DNA of 43,467 bases, taken from Candidatus Gastranaerophilales bacterium (GTDB lineage Bacteria > Cyanobacteriota > Vampirovibrionia > Gastranaerophilales > Gastranaerophilaceae). This document shows positions 14,747-22,495 of this stretch, one piece after another (positions within the stretch are counted from its first letter, which is position 1; each line of letters begins with the position of its first letter). The stretch lies in the NCBI GenBank assembly GCA_944324245.1, contig CALUVO010000092.1, positions 1 to 43,467 on the forward strand. Direction: 5' to 3'. The notes beneath the pieces were generated by a model that was not told the origin of the DNA, searched no databases, and saw only the letters and a list, made by a program, of their open reading frames with translations. A program made the translations under genes and the position numbers.

Positions 14747-15802
14747 TTATAAACTATTATAAATAGTATTTTCATCTATAACAGGGATTTGATTATTTAT
14801 TTGCGGCAGAAATATTTGTTTTATGAGCGATTCCGCTAATTTAATTTTCCCGTTCAATTCAACTTTTACATTATTGTTTAAACAATTTGTATCTTGATTA
14901 TATAAATCTTTTATTTTTAAAATTTCAATATCTTTAAATATTTTTTTCAAAAGTTTGATATAAGGCAGACAAGTTGAACTTTCATCAAAATAAAATTGGT
15001 TAACAAAGCCTGCACAATCGATATCATTTACTGCAATACACGGTTTTATTCCGGGTTTCATTTCCTGCATTACGGCAAGTAAAAGTTTAGCTGCACAAAT
15101 TTTTTTATGTTTAGCAGGAGCTTCACTGTAAACCAGTGAACTGTAACAATCCTTGAGTACGTTATTATTAAATGAGCTACCGTCTTCTTTATAAAAATCA
15201 ATTGCTGTTATTGTCTTATCTTTAGGATTTATAATCACATTACTCCAGCAGCAGTCAAAAATCATGTCGTGCTCTTTTGCATAGCAGATTTGCCGGAAAA
15301 ACTTTTGAAATGAACTGACTGGCATTTCCTCCAATATTTTATTTACTTCACTTTGACTTATATCATAATATTTGTATAAAGTAACAAGGTACGGCGGATA
15401 ACCTTCCAGATACTTCATAACTCTTACATCGTCAGGAAGTTTTGCAACAATGTGGTTAATTTTATCTTCTACCGTTAAATCCTGTGATACAGGCTTTTTT
15501 ATTTTAGGAATTTTCTTATTTGAAACTCTGACACAGTATGGCTCATCAGTAACACGGTAGACAGATGCTTCCGATCCGGAGCCGATATAATTATATGGAT
15601 TATTCACAGATTCTGAAATTTTTGAAATAATTTCATCCTCATTGAGTGATAGTAAATTACTTTTTGAAAATGAAACAGTATCACTTTGCATGGCTTTATC
15701 AGCACTGGAAAACGATACGCTATAACAGCGGCGTTCTTTATTACAATTTTTTGCCGGTGCATATTGCTGTATATTAAAATTTTGAATAAAATTTACTTTC
15801 AC
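14747..15802 (-). CDS. Protein-kinase-like phosphotransferase domain protein with N-terminal tag
   Basis: A 351-residue protein with the layout of the protein-kinase-like fold. There is a glycine-rich loop GSGSEASVY at 74-82, a basic residue in YCVRVS at 90-94 where kinases have the ATP-binding lysine, and a hinge-like VMKYLEGYPP at 128-137. A catalytic-loop analogue follows with Asp183 and Asn188, the same spacing as Asp166/Asn171 of PKA. IDF at 201-203 sits where DFG is expected. It is too diverged to be named; small-molecule kinases share this fold. Residues 1-50 are low in structure and carry two tag-like motifs (SVSFSS, TVSFSK). It starts with GTG and no good ribosome site. The target is unknown; it could act on host or bacterial molecules. 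Confidence 0.6.
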   Translation of the reverse strand: MKVNFIQNFNIQQYAPAKNCNKERRCYSVSFSSADKAMQSDTVSFSKSNLLSLNEDEIISKISESVNNPYNYIGSGSEASVYRVTDEPYCVRVSNKKIPKIKKPVSQDLTVEDKINHIVAKLPDDVRVMKYLEGYPPYLVTLYKYYDISQSEVNKILEEMPVSSFQKFFRQICYAKEHDMIFDCCWSNVIINPKDKTITAIDFYKEDGSSFNNNVLKDCYSSLVYSEAPAKHKKICAAKLLLAVMQEMKPGIKPCIAVNDIDCAGFVNQFYFDESSTCLPYIKLLKKIFKDIEILKIKDLYNQDTNCLNNNVKVELNGKIKLAESLIKQIFLPQINNQIPVIDENTIYNSL

Positions 15803-15843
15803 AAGAACTATAAAACACAGGAAGCTAATAAATTGCCTAAAAT

Positions 15844-17208
15844 TTAAAATACATTTGTTCTTGTAATGTTTTTGAACTTTGTAATGCTGCCTTGAAACAA
15901 CAAATCAATAGTTCCGACAGGGCCGTTACGGTGTTTTGCTATAATAACTTCCGCCTTGCCACGGTTTTCGGTATCTTCTTTGTTATAATATTCGTCACGG
16001 TATATAAACATTACAATATCAGCATCCTGTTCAATAGCACCGGATTCTCTCAAATCTGACAGCATAGGTTTTTTATCAGTACGCTGTTCTACCGCACGTG
16101 AAAGCTGAGAAAGAGCTATTACAGGAACACTGAGTTCTCTTGCCAGAGCTTTTAATCCTCTTGATATACCGGAGATTTGCTGGTTTCTGTCATCTCCATT
16201 GCCTGTGCCTTCCATTAATTGAAGGTAATCTATTACAATCAAGCCCAGTTCTTTTTGCTCCATTGCCAGTCTTCTGCATTTTGCACGAATATCCATAACG
16301 CTTGCACCGGCACAGTCATCAATAAAAATAGGAGCATCAGCAAAAAGATTCATTGCCGTAGTCAGTTTTTCCCAGTCTTTTGCCTGCATATTTCCTGTTT
16401 TTAGTTTTTGTGTATCTACCTCTGCTTCGGAGCACAACATACGCTGGACAAGCTGTTCTTTAGGCATTTCAAGAGAAAATATAGCGACAGGCTTTCTGGC
16501 TTTTAGTCCTACGTGTTGTGCGATATTTAGTGCAAATGCGGTTTTTCCCATAGAAGGACGTGCTGCAAGAATTATTAAATCAGATTTCTGAAGTCCCGAG
16601 GTCAGTGCATCCATATCATAAAAACCTGTCGGAACACCAATAAGCTCGTCTCTATGCTCATAACGGTATGAAATCTGTTCATAACTTGTCAAAACCAAAT
16701 CTTTTACAGATACTAAATCAGACGTATTTTTTTGTTGTGCGATATTAAAGATTAATTTCTCCGCATTATCAAGAGTAGCCTCGGTTGAAGAATTATCATA
16801 TGCCATCTCTACTATTTCGGAACCAGCGTTTATAAGTTCTCTTTTTATTGCTTTTTCCTGAACAATCTTGGCATAGTATTCAATATTTGCAGTAGTAATT
16901 ACGTTCATTGCAAGGTCGTTTATATAGGCTCTTCCGCCAACTTTTTCAAGATTACCCTGCTCATTTAAAATCTCTGAAACAGTTACAATATCTATTGCCT
17001 GATTCTTTGTAAACAGCTCTACAATTGCATCATAAATAAATCTGTTTGCAGGTTTATAAAAGCTTTTTGAAGAAAGCAAATCAGCAATTTTGTTAAAGCA
17101 TACAGGGTTTGTCAGTACAGCACCAAGAATGGCTTCTTCCGCATCTACATTTTGCGGAGGAATTCTTTGAATTTTCCCCTCACTTGTTTTTACAAGACTG
17201 TTTGCCAA
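15844..17208 (-). CDS. dnaB: Replicative DNA helicase DnaB
   Basis: This 454-residue hexameric helicase unwinds DNA at the replication fork. The N-terminal primase-binding domain begins RIPPQNVDAEEAILGAVL. The RecA-like domain carries Walker A ARPSMGKTAF at about 214-223, a Walker B stretch ending LIVIDYLQLM, and ALSQLSRAVEQR with DLRESGAIEQDADIVMF near the end. Length is normal and no intein is present. The start is TTG at 17208-17206, with AAAGG 9 bases upstream; no ATG gives the correct N-terminus. It stands apart from rplI, its frequent partner elsewhere. The divergent cupin gene shares its upstream region. Confidence 0.95.
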   Translation of the reverse strand: MANSLVKTSEGKIQRIPPQNVDAEEAILGAVLTNPVCFNKIADLLSSKSFYKPANRFIYDAIVELFTKNQAIDIVTVSEILNEQGNLEKVGGRAYINDLAMNVITTANIEYYAKIVQEKAIKRELINAGSEIVEMAYDNSSTEATLDNAEKLIFNIAQQKNTSDLVSVKDLVLTSYEQISYRYEHRDELIGVPTGFYDMDALTSGLQKSDLIILAARPSMGKTAFALNIAQHVGLKARKPVAIFSLEMPKEQLVQRMLCSEAEVDTQKLKTGNMQAKDWEKLTTAMNLFADAPIFIDDCAGASVMDIRAKCRRLAMEQKELGLIVIDYLQLMEGTGNGDDRNQQISGISRGLKALARELSVPVIALSQLSRAVEQRTDKKPMLSDLRESGAIEQDADIVMFIYRDEYYNKEDTENRGKAEVIIAKHRNGPVGTIDLLFQGSITKFKNITRTNVF

Positions 17209-17369
17209 TTTTTAAAACCTTTCTTAAAGAATATTATATTCCGCTCAAAATTTTTATTCAGTAAAACTTCGCAAAAATTAACTTTTTGAAAAAATCCGAC
17301 AAATGGACAGTTTATAGAGCAATGACAATATAAAACGTCTTTTATAAAAATAGAATAAGAGGAAAATAT

Positions 17370-17675
17370 ATGTTTAAAAAAATTATTGTACCAAAAGAAG
17401 AACTTCATTACAGAAATGACGGAATAGAAAACAAATACCTTATTAATGAAGGAAACAGAGCACTGGGAATATTTGCTGCAACATCAGGAACAGTGGTACC
17501 AACACAAATTTCTCCGCAAGATGTTTGTTTCTATGTAATTGAAGGTCGAATAGAAATAAATACAGACGACAAAAAATTTGAAATGAAAGAAGGAAACCTG
17601 CTTTTGGTACCTAAAACAAGCGCATTCACTCTTAATTTTTTAGAGGATACAAAAATTCTTACAGCAAGATTATGA
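17370..17675 (+). CDS. Small single-domain cupin without usual metal histidines
   Basis: A 101-residue protein whose strands fit one cupin barrel: the block FYVIEGRIEINTDDKKFEMKEGNLLLVPKTSAF matches cupin motif spacing (G-x5-15-G-x2-L-x-VP). The histidines that usually bind metal in motif 1 are absent (TVVPTQISPQD has none), so it is probably a binding or regulatory cupin and not a metalloenzyme. AAGAGGAAA precedes the ATG. It diverges from dnaB and ends 2 bases before a convergent small open frame. No partner gene suggests a ligand. Confidence 0.7.
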   Translation: MFKKIIVPKEELHYRNDGIENKYLINEGNRALGIFAATSGTVVPTQISPQDVCFYVIEGRIEINTDDKKFEMKEGNLLLVPKTSAFTLNFLEDTKILTARL

Positions 17676-17677
17676 TA

Positions 17678-17821
17678 TTAGCTAAATATCATAAACATTG
17701 CCCAGTAATGTCTGATATTGTCTTCATCAGAAAACGGAAGAAGAAAATTCTTTTTAGACGGTCTAAACATTCGTCTAAAATCCCGTACTAAACTTTTCTT
17801 AAACTTTTTAACCCTGGACAT
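17678..17821 (-). CDS. Possible 47-residue basic protein overlapping the end of a membrane protein gene
   Basis: The frame starts at ATG 17821-17819, inside the last codons of the membrane protein gene (14-base overlap), and ends TAA at 17678. The product is strongly basic at first (MSRVKKFKKSLVRDFRRMF) and ends with an aromatic stretch HYWAMFMIFS. The ribosome site is weak, so translation would depend on coupling to the upstream gene. Its placement in the exact gap before the convergent cupin gene supports it; no family match is known. Confidence 0.4.
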   Translation of the reverse strand: MSRVKKFKKSLVRDFRRMFRPSKKNFLLPFSDEDNIRHYWAMFMIFS

Positions 17822-18563
17822 AACACTTGTTTTCATCATATTTTTCCTCGCCTACCTGCAGAGCAAACTGCGCAAATAAATCACAATACACCATATAGAT
17901 ATAGAAAATAGCAAACGGAAGCAGTAACCCAAATATCTGAGCATTTATCAATATTACAGAAAGAACACAACCACAAACTGCAATAAGCAAACAGTCAGTT
18001 ACCAGTATCACATATCCGTTTATATTATTTTTAATTAAATCAAATGCTTTTTTCAGATTAAAAAACGATTTGAATCTAAAATCCAATGCAAAATTTAATG
18101 CAAGCATTATATAAAATACTGCATACATAACAACAAGAATACATCCTGCCAGTATAAAAGGTATAGAAGCCAAAGATGGTGTCATCGGAGCAAAGAGCAT
18201 TATAAACCCGAACACAAGTAAGAATGGAGCCAGCAAAATTATCGAGGCAATGTATGCTTTAAAACCTATATACAGATAATATGAACAGTATTTCCACGAG
18301 GCAAGACGTCCATGAAAATGTACAATTCTGTTATGCAATGTTTTAAAAAAATATCCTCTGACAATAAAAGCAGTAACCGCAAATAGTATTGCAAACAGGC
18401 TGACAAGATAATAATTTACAGGATTAAATAAAAGTCTTTGAATTCCTGGAAATACATAAACAAAACATGGAAAAAACATCAGCAAACCGCCGATAAAAAT
18501 TTTCTTTACCCATTTTTTATCCTGCAGCACAAAGGAAAACGCCTGTTTTAGACTAATACCCAT
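17808..18563 (-). CDS. Multi-pass membrane protein, DUF4013-like
   Basis: A 251-residue protein with about six hydrophobic helices. It resembles the neighbouring product of 18663-19358 in its start (a short amphipathic segment with a KxAF core, then GGLLMFFP with Pro) and in overall plan, and the pair fits the DUF4013 family of unknown function. The first helix follows a charged segment QDKKWVKKIF. No catalytic motif is visible. It lies downstream of its paralogue on the same strand with a hairpin between the two, so it may be partly uncoupled. Inner membrane location is likely. Confidence 0.7.
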   Translation of the reverse strand: MGISLKQAFSFVLQDKKWVKKIFIGGLLMFFPCFVYVFPGIQRLLFNPVNYYLVSLFAILFAVTAFIVRGYFFKTLHNRIVHFHGRLASWKYCSYYLYIGFKAYIASIILLAPFLLVFGFIMLFAPMTPSLASIPFILAGCILVVMYAVFYIMLALNFALDFRFKSFFNLKKAFDLIKNNINGYVILVTDCLLIAVCGCVLSVILINAQIFGLLLPFAIFYIYMVYCDLFAQFALQVGEEKYDENKCYVQG

Positions 18564-18589
18564 TAGTACGCTCCATACAAATTATAAAT

Positions 18590-18644
18590 AATAAACACAC
18601 TATCATTGTAGCACTTTTTTGAACAAAATGATAGTGTGTTTATT
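18590..18644 (-). terminator. Long hairpin between two membrane protein genes
   Basis: AATAAACACACTATCATT at 18590-18607 pairs perfectly (18 bp) with 18627-18644 around a 19-base loop. The plus side is followed by AAAATTTTTT and the minus side by ATTTATAATT. It probably ends or attenuates the transcript of the 18663-19358 gene. Confidence 0.6.
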
Positions 18645-18662
18645 AAAATTTTTTATAAATTT

Positions 18663-19358
18663 CTATCTTTGTAAAGCCAGAGTCTTTTGTGCGAATTGTC
18701 CAATCATATTAGTGATAGTAACTGCCATAGCAAATACCAGTGATAAAATAATAATTCCTGCAATTATAAATAGTATAATTGAGATAAATGCAGCTGATTT
18801 CAAGAACAATGCGCCTATAAGACCGGCAAAAAATCCTATTATAATTATAGGAATTATGTATACAATGTATACTACTATATTCATAATATAAAGTATCAAA
18901 AAATTAATCGCTTTATCTTTTGTATTGATTAAACTGATAGCTGCCTGAAAATCTACCATTGATAAAATTTTAGTGTTCTTTGCAAAATTTATAGACAAAA
19001 GTATTAAGAAAATCGAATATATTAACGAAAGAAGATTGCTAAATAACGCATACAAACCTGCTGCTGATTTTGCCAGAGCCATATGAAGAATTAATCCTAT
19101 CACACAGAAAGGAAGAGCAAACAGTATTGTTCCTACAAGATATTTAAAACCGATTACAAAAGATGTTGCACCGTTTTTAAATATGTTGCCTAATTCGTCT
19201 CCGCCTTTTATAAGTCTGCCAAGATACTCCACTAAATACCCGCCTGTAACAAGATTCAGAATCGGAATACAAGAAACAAGCCCACCTAAAAACATTCTAG
19301 CAAAACCGCCATCTCTATTCCAAGGTGCTTTAAAAGCTTTTGCAATATCTAAATACAT
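18663..19358 (-). CDS. Multi-pass membrane protein, DUF4013 family
   Basis: A 231-residue protein with about five hydrophobic spans. The opening (KAFKAPW, FARMFLGGLVSCIPILNLVTGGYLVEYL, then RLIKGGDELGNIFKNGATSFVIGFKYLV) matches the DUF4013 layout: a pro-rich first helix, GG-Y motif, and a G-x-(D/E)-E-L segment before the next span. The biochemical role is unknown. AGGAG lies 10 bases before the ATG. It probably begins a transcript running into the related gene at 17808-18563. Confidence 0.75.
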   Translation of the reverse strand: MYLDIAKAFKAPWNRDGGFARMFLGGLVSCIPILNLVTGGYLVEYLGRLIKGGDELGNIFKNGATSFVIGFKYLVGTILFALPFCVIGLILHMALAKSAAGLYALFSNLLSLIYSIFLILLSINFAKNTKILSMVDFQAAISLINTKDKAINFLILYIMNIVVYIVYIIPIIIIGFFAGLIGALFLKSAAFISIILFIIAGIIILSLVFAMAVTITNMIGQFAQKTLALQR

Positions 19359-19444
19359 AAATCATAAACTCCTATTTTTACTAACCAAACAATACTTCCA
19401 CTTCATAAAAAGCACAAGCAAACTTACGTCTAATTATATAAATT

Positions 19445-19909
19445 TTATATAAGTTTTGTCAAGTTAGCCATTTCTATTGCTGTCTTTGCGGCATCAGCAC
19501 CTTTGTTACCCGCTTTTGTACCGGCTCTTTCGATTGCCTGTTCGAGATTATCAGTAGTGAGCACACCAAAAATAACAGGCACACCTGTTTGCAATGCAAC
19601 CTGAGCAACACCTTTTGATACCTCGGCTGCGACAAAATCATAATGATCGGTTGAACCTTTAATAACAGCTCCCAGTGTGACAATCGCATTATATTTACCC
19701 GTATTTGCTGCTTTTTTTGCTATAACAGGAATTTCAAAAGCGCCCGGGGTCCAGATTACATCAATAGTATCTTCCTTTATGCCGTGTCTGACAAATTCGT
19801 CTATTGCTCCGGATAAAAGTTTTGAACCTATAAATTCGTTGAATCTGGAAATTACTATACAAAATTTTTCATTATCAGTTGTAAAATTACCCTGTATTAC
19901 ATTTGCCAT
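19445..19909 (-). CDS. ribH: 6,7-dimethyl-8-ribityllumazine synthase
   Basis: A 154-residue enzyme that condenses 5-amino-6-ribitylaminouracil with dihydroxybutanone phosphate, the penultimate step of riboflavin synthesis; it works in the cytoplasm as pentamers or 60-mers. SRFNEFI at 21-27, [11 protein letters not shown] at 51-61, [14 protein letters not shown] at 80-93 with catalytic His89, and [16 protein letters not shown] are all intact. GGGAGAAC precedes the ATG. No other rib synthesis genes are adjacent; the FMN-making enzyme RibF is 1.2 kb away on the same strand. No FMN riboswitch is seen upstream. Confidence 0.95.
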   Translation of the reverse strand: MANVIQGNFTTDNEKFCIVISRFNEFIGSKLLSGAIDEFVRHGIKEDTIDVIWTPGAFEIPVIAKKAANTGKYNAIVTLGAVIKGSTDHYDFVAAEVSKGVAQVALQTGVPVIFGVLTTDNLEQAIERAGTKAGNKGADAAKTAIEMANLTKLI

Positions 19910-20083
19910 TGTTGTTCTCCCGTTAACTTACTTTAAATAGATTTTACAATACAAATTCCGTGTTTAAAAGTACTATTGCCGTAATTTTTACAAAATAACC
20001 CGTTAAATAGACTAAAGGCTAATATAAAAACGCTCATGTATGGACAAAAATTTTTATAGTTGTCATATTTATGGAGAGAAATT

Positions 20084-20182
20084 ATGTCATACCTAAAAAA
20101 ACACACACGACTTTTTTTCAGTATTGCATATTTATTTTTTATTTATGGAATTTTTATCGCATGTATAACAAGTTTTTTATAG
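20084..20182 (+). CDS. 32-residue single-pass membrane peptide
   Basis: The frame begins ATG at 20084 with GGAGAG 6 bases before it and ends TAG at 20182. The peptide has a short basic head (MSYLKKHTR) and one hydrophobic helix (LFFSIAYLFFIYGIFIACI). A perfect 12-bp hairpin follows at once. The good ribosome site and the positive-inside layout support a real small membrane protein. The function is unknown; toxin-like or regulatory membrane peptides have this look. Confidence 0.55.
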   Translation: MSYLKKHTRLFFSIAYLFFIYGIFIACITSFL

Positions 20183-20218
20183 ATATTAAGAAATGTAAAA
20201 ATGAAAATTTCTTAATAT
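20183..20218 (+). terminator. AT-rich hairpin after the 32-residue peptide
   Basis: ATATTAAGAAAT at 20183-20194 pairs perfectly with ATTTCTTAATAT at 20207-20218. The stem is AT-rich and the T-run weak, so terminator strength is uncertain. Confidence 0.4.
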
Positions 20219-20331
20219 TATTCACTTTTAGCAATTATTAAAAAAAATGGTAGCAAAAAATTTTATTTTTGAATTTAATAATAAAAAGAAGTGGTCTCAT
20301 AATGAATAAAGAGAAAGGGAAAGGAGTAAGC

Positions 20332-21042
20332 ATGTCTGTAGATAAAGTCATGTCCAACAGTCCGTTTGCAAAAATGCAGCAAATTGCAAAACCGCAAACT
20401 GTAAATACGCAAGGAGTTTCTGTACAAACAGCTCCGGCTGCACCTGCTCAGCAAACAAAAAACAAAAACGTGAAAAAAACACCGATTGTAGTTAGTGCAA
20501 TAGCTCTTGCTGCACTTGGAGCAACAGCTTATGTAAAAAGAGATAAAATCAGTCAGCTGATTAAAAATAGCAGCAAACAAAGCACAGCAAAATTACAAGA
20601 AAAAATTACTAAACTAAAAGAACAATACCGGTCAGAGGCGCTGAGAGTTTTAAACGAAAACATGAATGGAACTGTTGTAAAAATTGAAAATATTGAGCCT
20701 GCTGCAGCCATACGTTCCGCAACACCAAATCTGGAAAATAAATTCCATCAGGCTGCAAGCTGGATTGAAGAAGCATATTTAGAAGGATATTCAAGAGCAG
20801 ACTTGAAAGACGGCAAAAATATCCTAAATTATATTCACACAAGAATAGGTTCTGAGAATAACACTCTTGCACAAATGTATGCACAAATGCCTAAAGAAGA
20901 AGCAGAAGTAAGACTCCAGCAGTTTGCAACAGAAGCAATAAGTAAGGATTCTCACACAGGTATGACACCATCTGAATTTATTAAAGACATGTGGGATGTC
21001 ATTATACCCAAAGCAAAAGCAGATCTTGAAGCATTGAAATAA
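20332..21042 (+). CDS. Membrane-anchored helical protein, unknown role
   Basis: The product from this start is 236 residues. The start is chosen at ATG 20332 because AAAGGAG lies 5 bases before it; upstream in-frame ATGs (20269, 20302) have no such site. The N-terminal 50 residues are Gln-, Pro- and Thr-rich. One hydrophobic span follows (TPIVVSAIALAALGATAYV), then KRDK and a helical region with coiled-coil character (TAKLQEKITKLKEQYRSEAL). The C-terminal 120 residues form a soluble domain rich in Glu and Ala with no known motif. It ends before a strong hairpin terminator. No function can be assigned. Confidence 0.7.
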   Translation: MSVDKVMSNSPFAKMQQIAKPQTVNTQGVSVQTAPAAPAQQTKNKNVKKTPIVVSAIALAALGATAYVKRDKISQLIKNSSKQSTAKLQEKITKLKEQYRSEALRVLNENMNGTVVKIENIEPAAAIRSATPNLENKFHQAASWIEEAYLEGYSRADLKDGKNILNYIHTRIGSENNTLAQMYAQMPKEEAEVRLQQFATEAISKDSHTGMTPSEFIKDMWDVIIPKAKADLEALK

Positions 21043-21051
21043 AAATCAAAA

Positions 21052-21084
21052 AATAAGAGGGGAAATCCCCTCTTATTTTTTTCT
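21052..21084 (+). terminator. Bidirectional terminator
   Basis: AATAAGAGGGGA at 21052-21063 pairs with TCCCCTCTTATT at 21066-21077 and is followed by TTTTT; the A-run on the other side also serves the convergent ribF gene. Confidence 0.9.
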
Positions 21085-22009
21085 ATAAATTACGCAATTT
21101 AAAATATTCTTTTATACTATGTTCATCTTTTACAAGTTGAGATTTTAATTCTGGCAGGGATGAAAATTTAACTTCGCTTCTTATTTTTTTATAAAAATAT
21201 ATTTTTATATCTTTGTCATAAATATTTTCATTAAAATTAAATATATGTGTTTCCAGCAATAGCTCTTTTCCGTTTACAGTAGGTCTTTTTCCGAAATTAG
21301 ACATCCCTTTATATTTTTTCTTGTCTATTTCAACAATTACAGCATAAACGCCTCTTTGAATATTTATAATATTTTCAGGATATTTGATATTTGCTGTCGG
21401 AAAAGATATGGTTCTACCAATTCTATCACCAGTGATAACACGACCTTTTATATAGAAATAACCGCCAAGCAAATTCGGAATATTTTCTGTACAACCATCT
21501 TGAATCAACTGCCTTATTTTTGAGCTGCTTATAAGGGTATTGTTAAATGTAATAGGAGGAATTTCAAAGAACTTGTAACCAAATTCCTTCTGGCAGGCTC
21601 TCAAAAAAACAGCATCTCCCAGTTTATTTGCTCCAAAATAATGATTAAACCCTGTAGTTATAAATTTGGGTGAAAAGTATTTTACTAAAAAGTCTTTAAG
21701 ATAATCATATGCAAGAGCATCTGCAATATTTTCATCAAAATCCAGTACATAAGCATAATCTAGTCCTTGCTGCTCTATCAATGCAAGCCTGTCATCTATA
21801 GATAAAATATATTTAGGGATTCTGTTTTGAAGATAACACAGAGGATGTTCCCTAAATGTAATAACAGCAGACGCCAGACCATTTTGCCGTGCCAGGTTAA
21901 CTGTATTTTTCAAGACAACTTTATGCCCCTGATGCACACCATCAAAAAAGCCGAGACATATTGATAAATTAGGATTATGATTTAATGCGTTATAAATTTT
22001 CATATCCAT
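21083..22009 (-). CDS. ribF: Bifunctional riboflavin kinase / FMN adenylyltransferase
   Basis: A 308-residue enzyme that phosphorylates riboflavin to FMN and adenylates FMN to FAD. The N-terminal nucleotidyltransferase half has GFFDGVHQGH (a class I HxGH motif) and KFITTGFNHYFG. SSSKIRQLIQDG links to the C-terminal flavokinase half, with GDRIGRTISFPTANI, GVYAVIVEI and the MSNFGKRPT motif. ETHIFNF near the end is typical. The start may be ATG 22009 or 22003; neither has a ribosome site. It works with ribH nearby in flavin supply for PFOR and other flavoproteins. Confidence 0.95.
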   Translation of the reverse strand: MDMKIYNALNHNPNLSICLGFFDGVHQGHKVVLKNTVNLARQNGLASAVITFREHPLCYLQNRIPKYILSIDDRLALIEQQGLDYAYVLDFDENIADALAYDYLKDFLVKYFSPKFITTGFNHYFGANKLGDAVFLRACQKEFGYKFFEIPPITFNNTLISSSKIRQLIQDGCTENIPNLLGGYFYIKGRVITGDRIGRTISFPTANIKYPENIINIQRGVYAVIVEIDKKKYKGMSNFGKRPTVNGKELLLETHIFNFNENIYDKDIKIYFYKKIRSEVKFSSLPELKSQLVKDEHSIKEYFKLRNL

Positions 22010-22162
22010 ATAATTATAATATAAAAAGAAGAATTTCCGATTTAAATGTTTTTAGCTTAGTGATTATAATAATATATAAAGTTTATTACTAAAATCTTAA
22101 CAAATACCAGCTGCTTTGGTCAAAGAACATTGCTATAACTGGCTTTTAGAATATTAAGAAAA

Positions 22163-22206
22163 AGTAACATTAGTTAACATAACATTCATTGTATTTGCAT
22201 GTTACT
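22163..22206. promoter_or_regulatory. Inverted repeat overlapping the promoter of the RNA candidate
   Basis: AGTAACAT at 22163-22170 is the exact reverse complement of ATGTTACT at 22199-22206, which overlaps the -35 side of the promoter at 22195-22223. It could be an operator with two half-sites; AT-rich DNA makes chance matches possible. Confidence 0.3.
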
Positions 22207-22223
22207 CAAATTAGTGTTATAAT
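22195..22223 (+). promoter_or_regulatory. Promoter of the RNA candidate
   Basis: TTGCAT at 22195-22200 and a consensus TATAAT at 22218-22223 are 17 bases apart. A start near 22230 would give a transcript of about 97 bases ending in the terminator at 22326. Confidence 0.55.
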
Positions 22224-22229
22224 AATAAT

Positions 22230-22326
22230 GTTATTAATGTTTCGGCTAGTGTAAAAACCTTACGAGGGTCGGGATGTAAGATTGAGTCTTTTGACTTATT
22301 GATTACAAAACCCCTCGTTTTTTTTT
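22230..22326 (+). ncRNA. Candidate structured small RNA, unknown class
   Basis: A promoter, a structured segment and a T-run follow each other in a gene-free interval. The closing stem is ACGAGGG (22262-22268) with CCCTCGT (22312-22318), followed directly by nine T. Inside it, TGTAA (22275) pairs with TTACA (22303) and an AGTC-TTTT-GACT hairpin lies in the middle. CTTAC (22259) and GTAAG (22276) offer a rival pairing, so the RNA could switch. It does not match a riboswitch, SRP, 6S or cyanobacterial Yfr RNA that I know. There is no open frame with a ribosome site. It could also be a leader of the 22496 gene, though the terminator and a second promoter stand between. Confidence 0.55.
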
Positions 22327-22399
22327 ACCTTTTTAGTTTTTATGTGTATAGATATTTGCGTATCTTAAACAAATAATATTTACAAAACTAATCATTATA

Positions 22400-22428
22400 T
22401 TGCTAAAACATTAAAAAATTTCTATAAT
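22400..22428 (+). promoter_or_regulatory. Promoter upstream of the 22496 gene
   Basis: TTGCTA at 22400-22405 and TATAAT at 22423-22428 are separated by 17 bases. Transcription would begin near 22435, just before a terminator-like hairpin. Confidence 0.55.
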
Positions 22429-22451
22429 AAGTATTGAAAGGTTATTAATTT

Positions 22452-22479
22452 AAGTATCTCATAAAGAGGTACTTTTTTT
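22452..22479 (+). terminator. Terminator-like hairpin in the leader of the 22496 gene
   Basis: AAGTATCTC at 22452-22460 pairs with GAGGTACTT at 22466-22474 (one G-U) and runs into seven T (22473-22479). It stands between a good promoter and the start codon 17 bases later, so it could attenuate the gene or end a transcript of about 45 bases. Confidence 0.55.
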
Positions 22480-22495
22480 ATGCTAAAATTAAAAA

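Noticed and set aside
22163..22326. Known riboswitch (FMN, ZTP, guanidine, c-di-GMP) near ribF
   Set aside because: None of the conserved core sequences of these classes is visible, and ribF is transcribed away from this region on the other strand.
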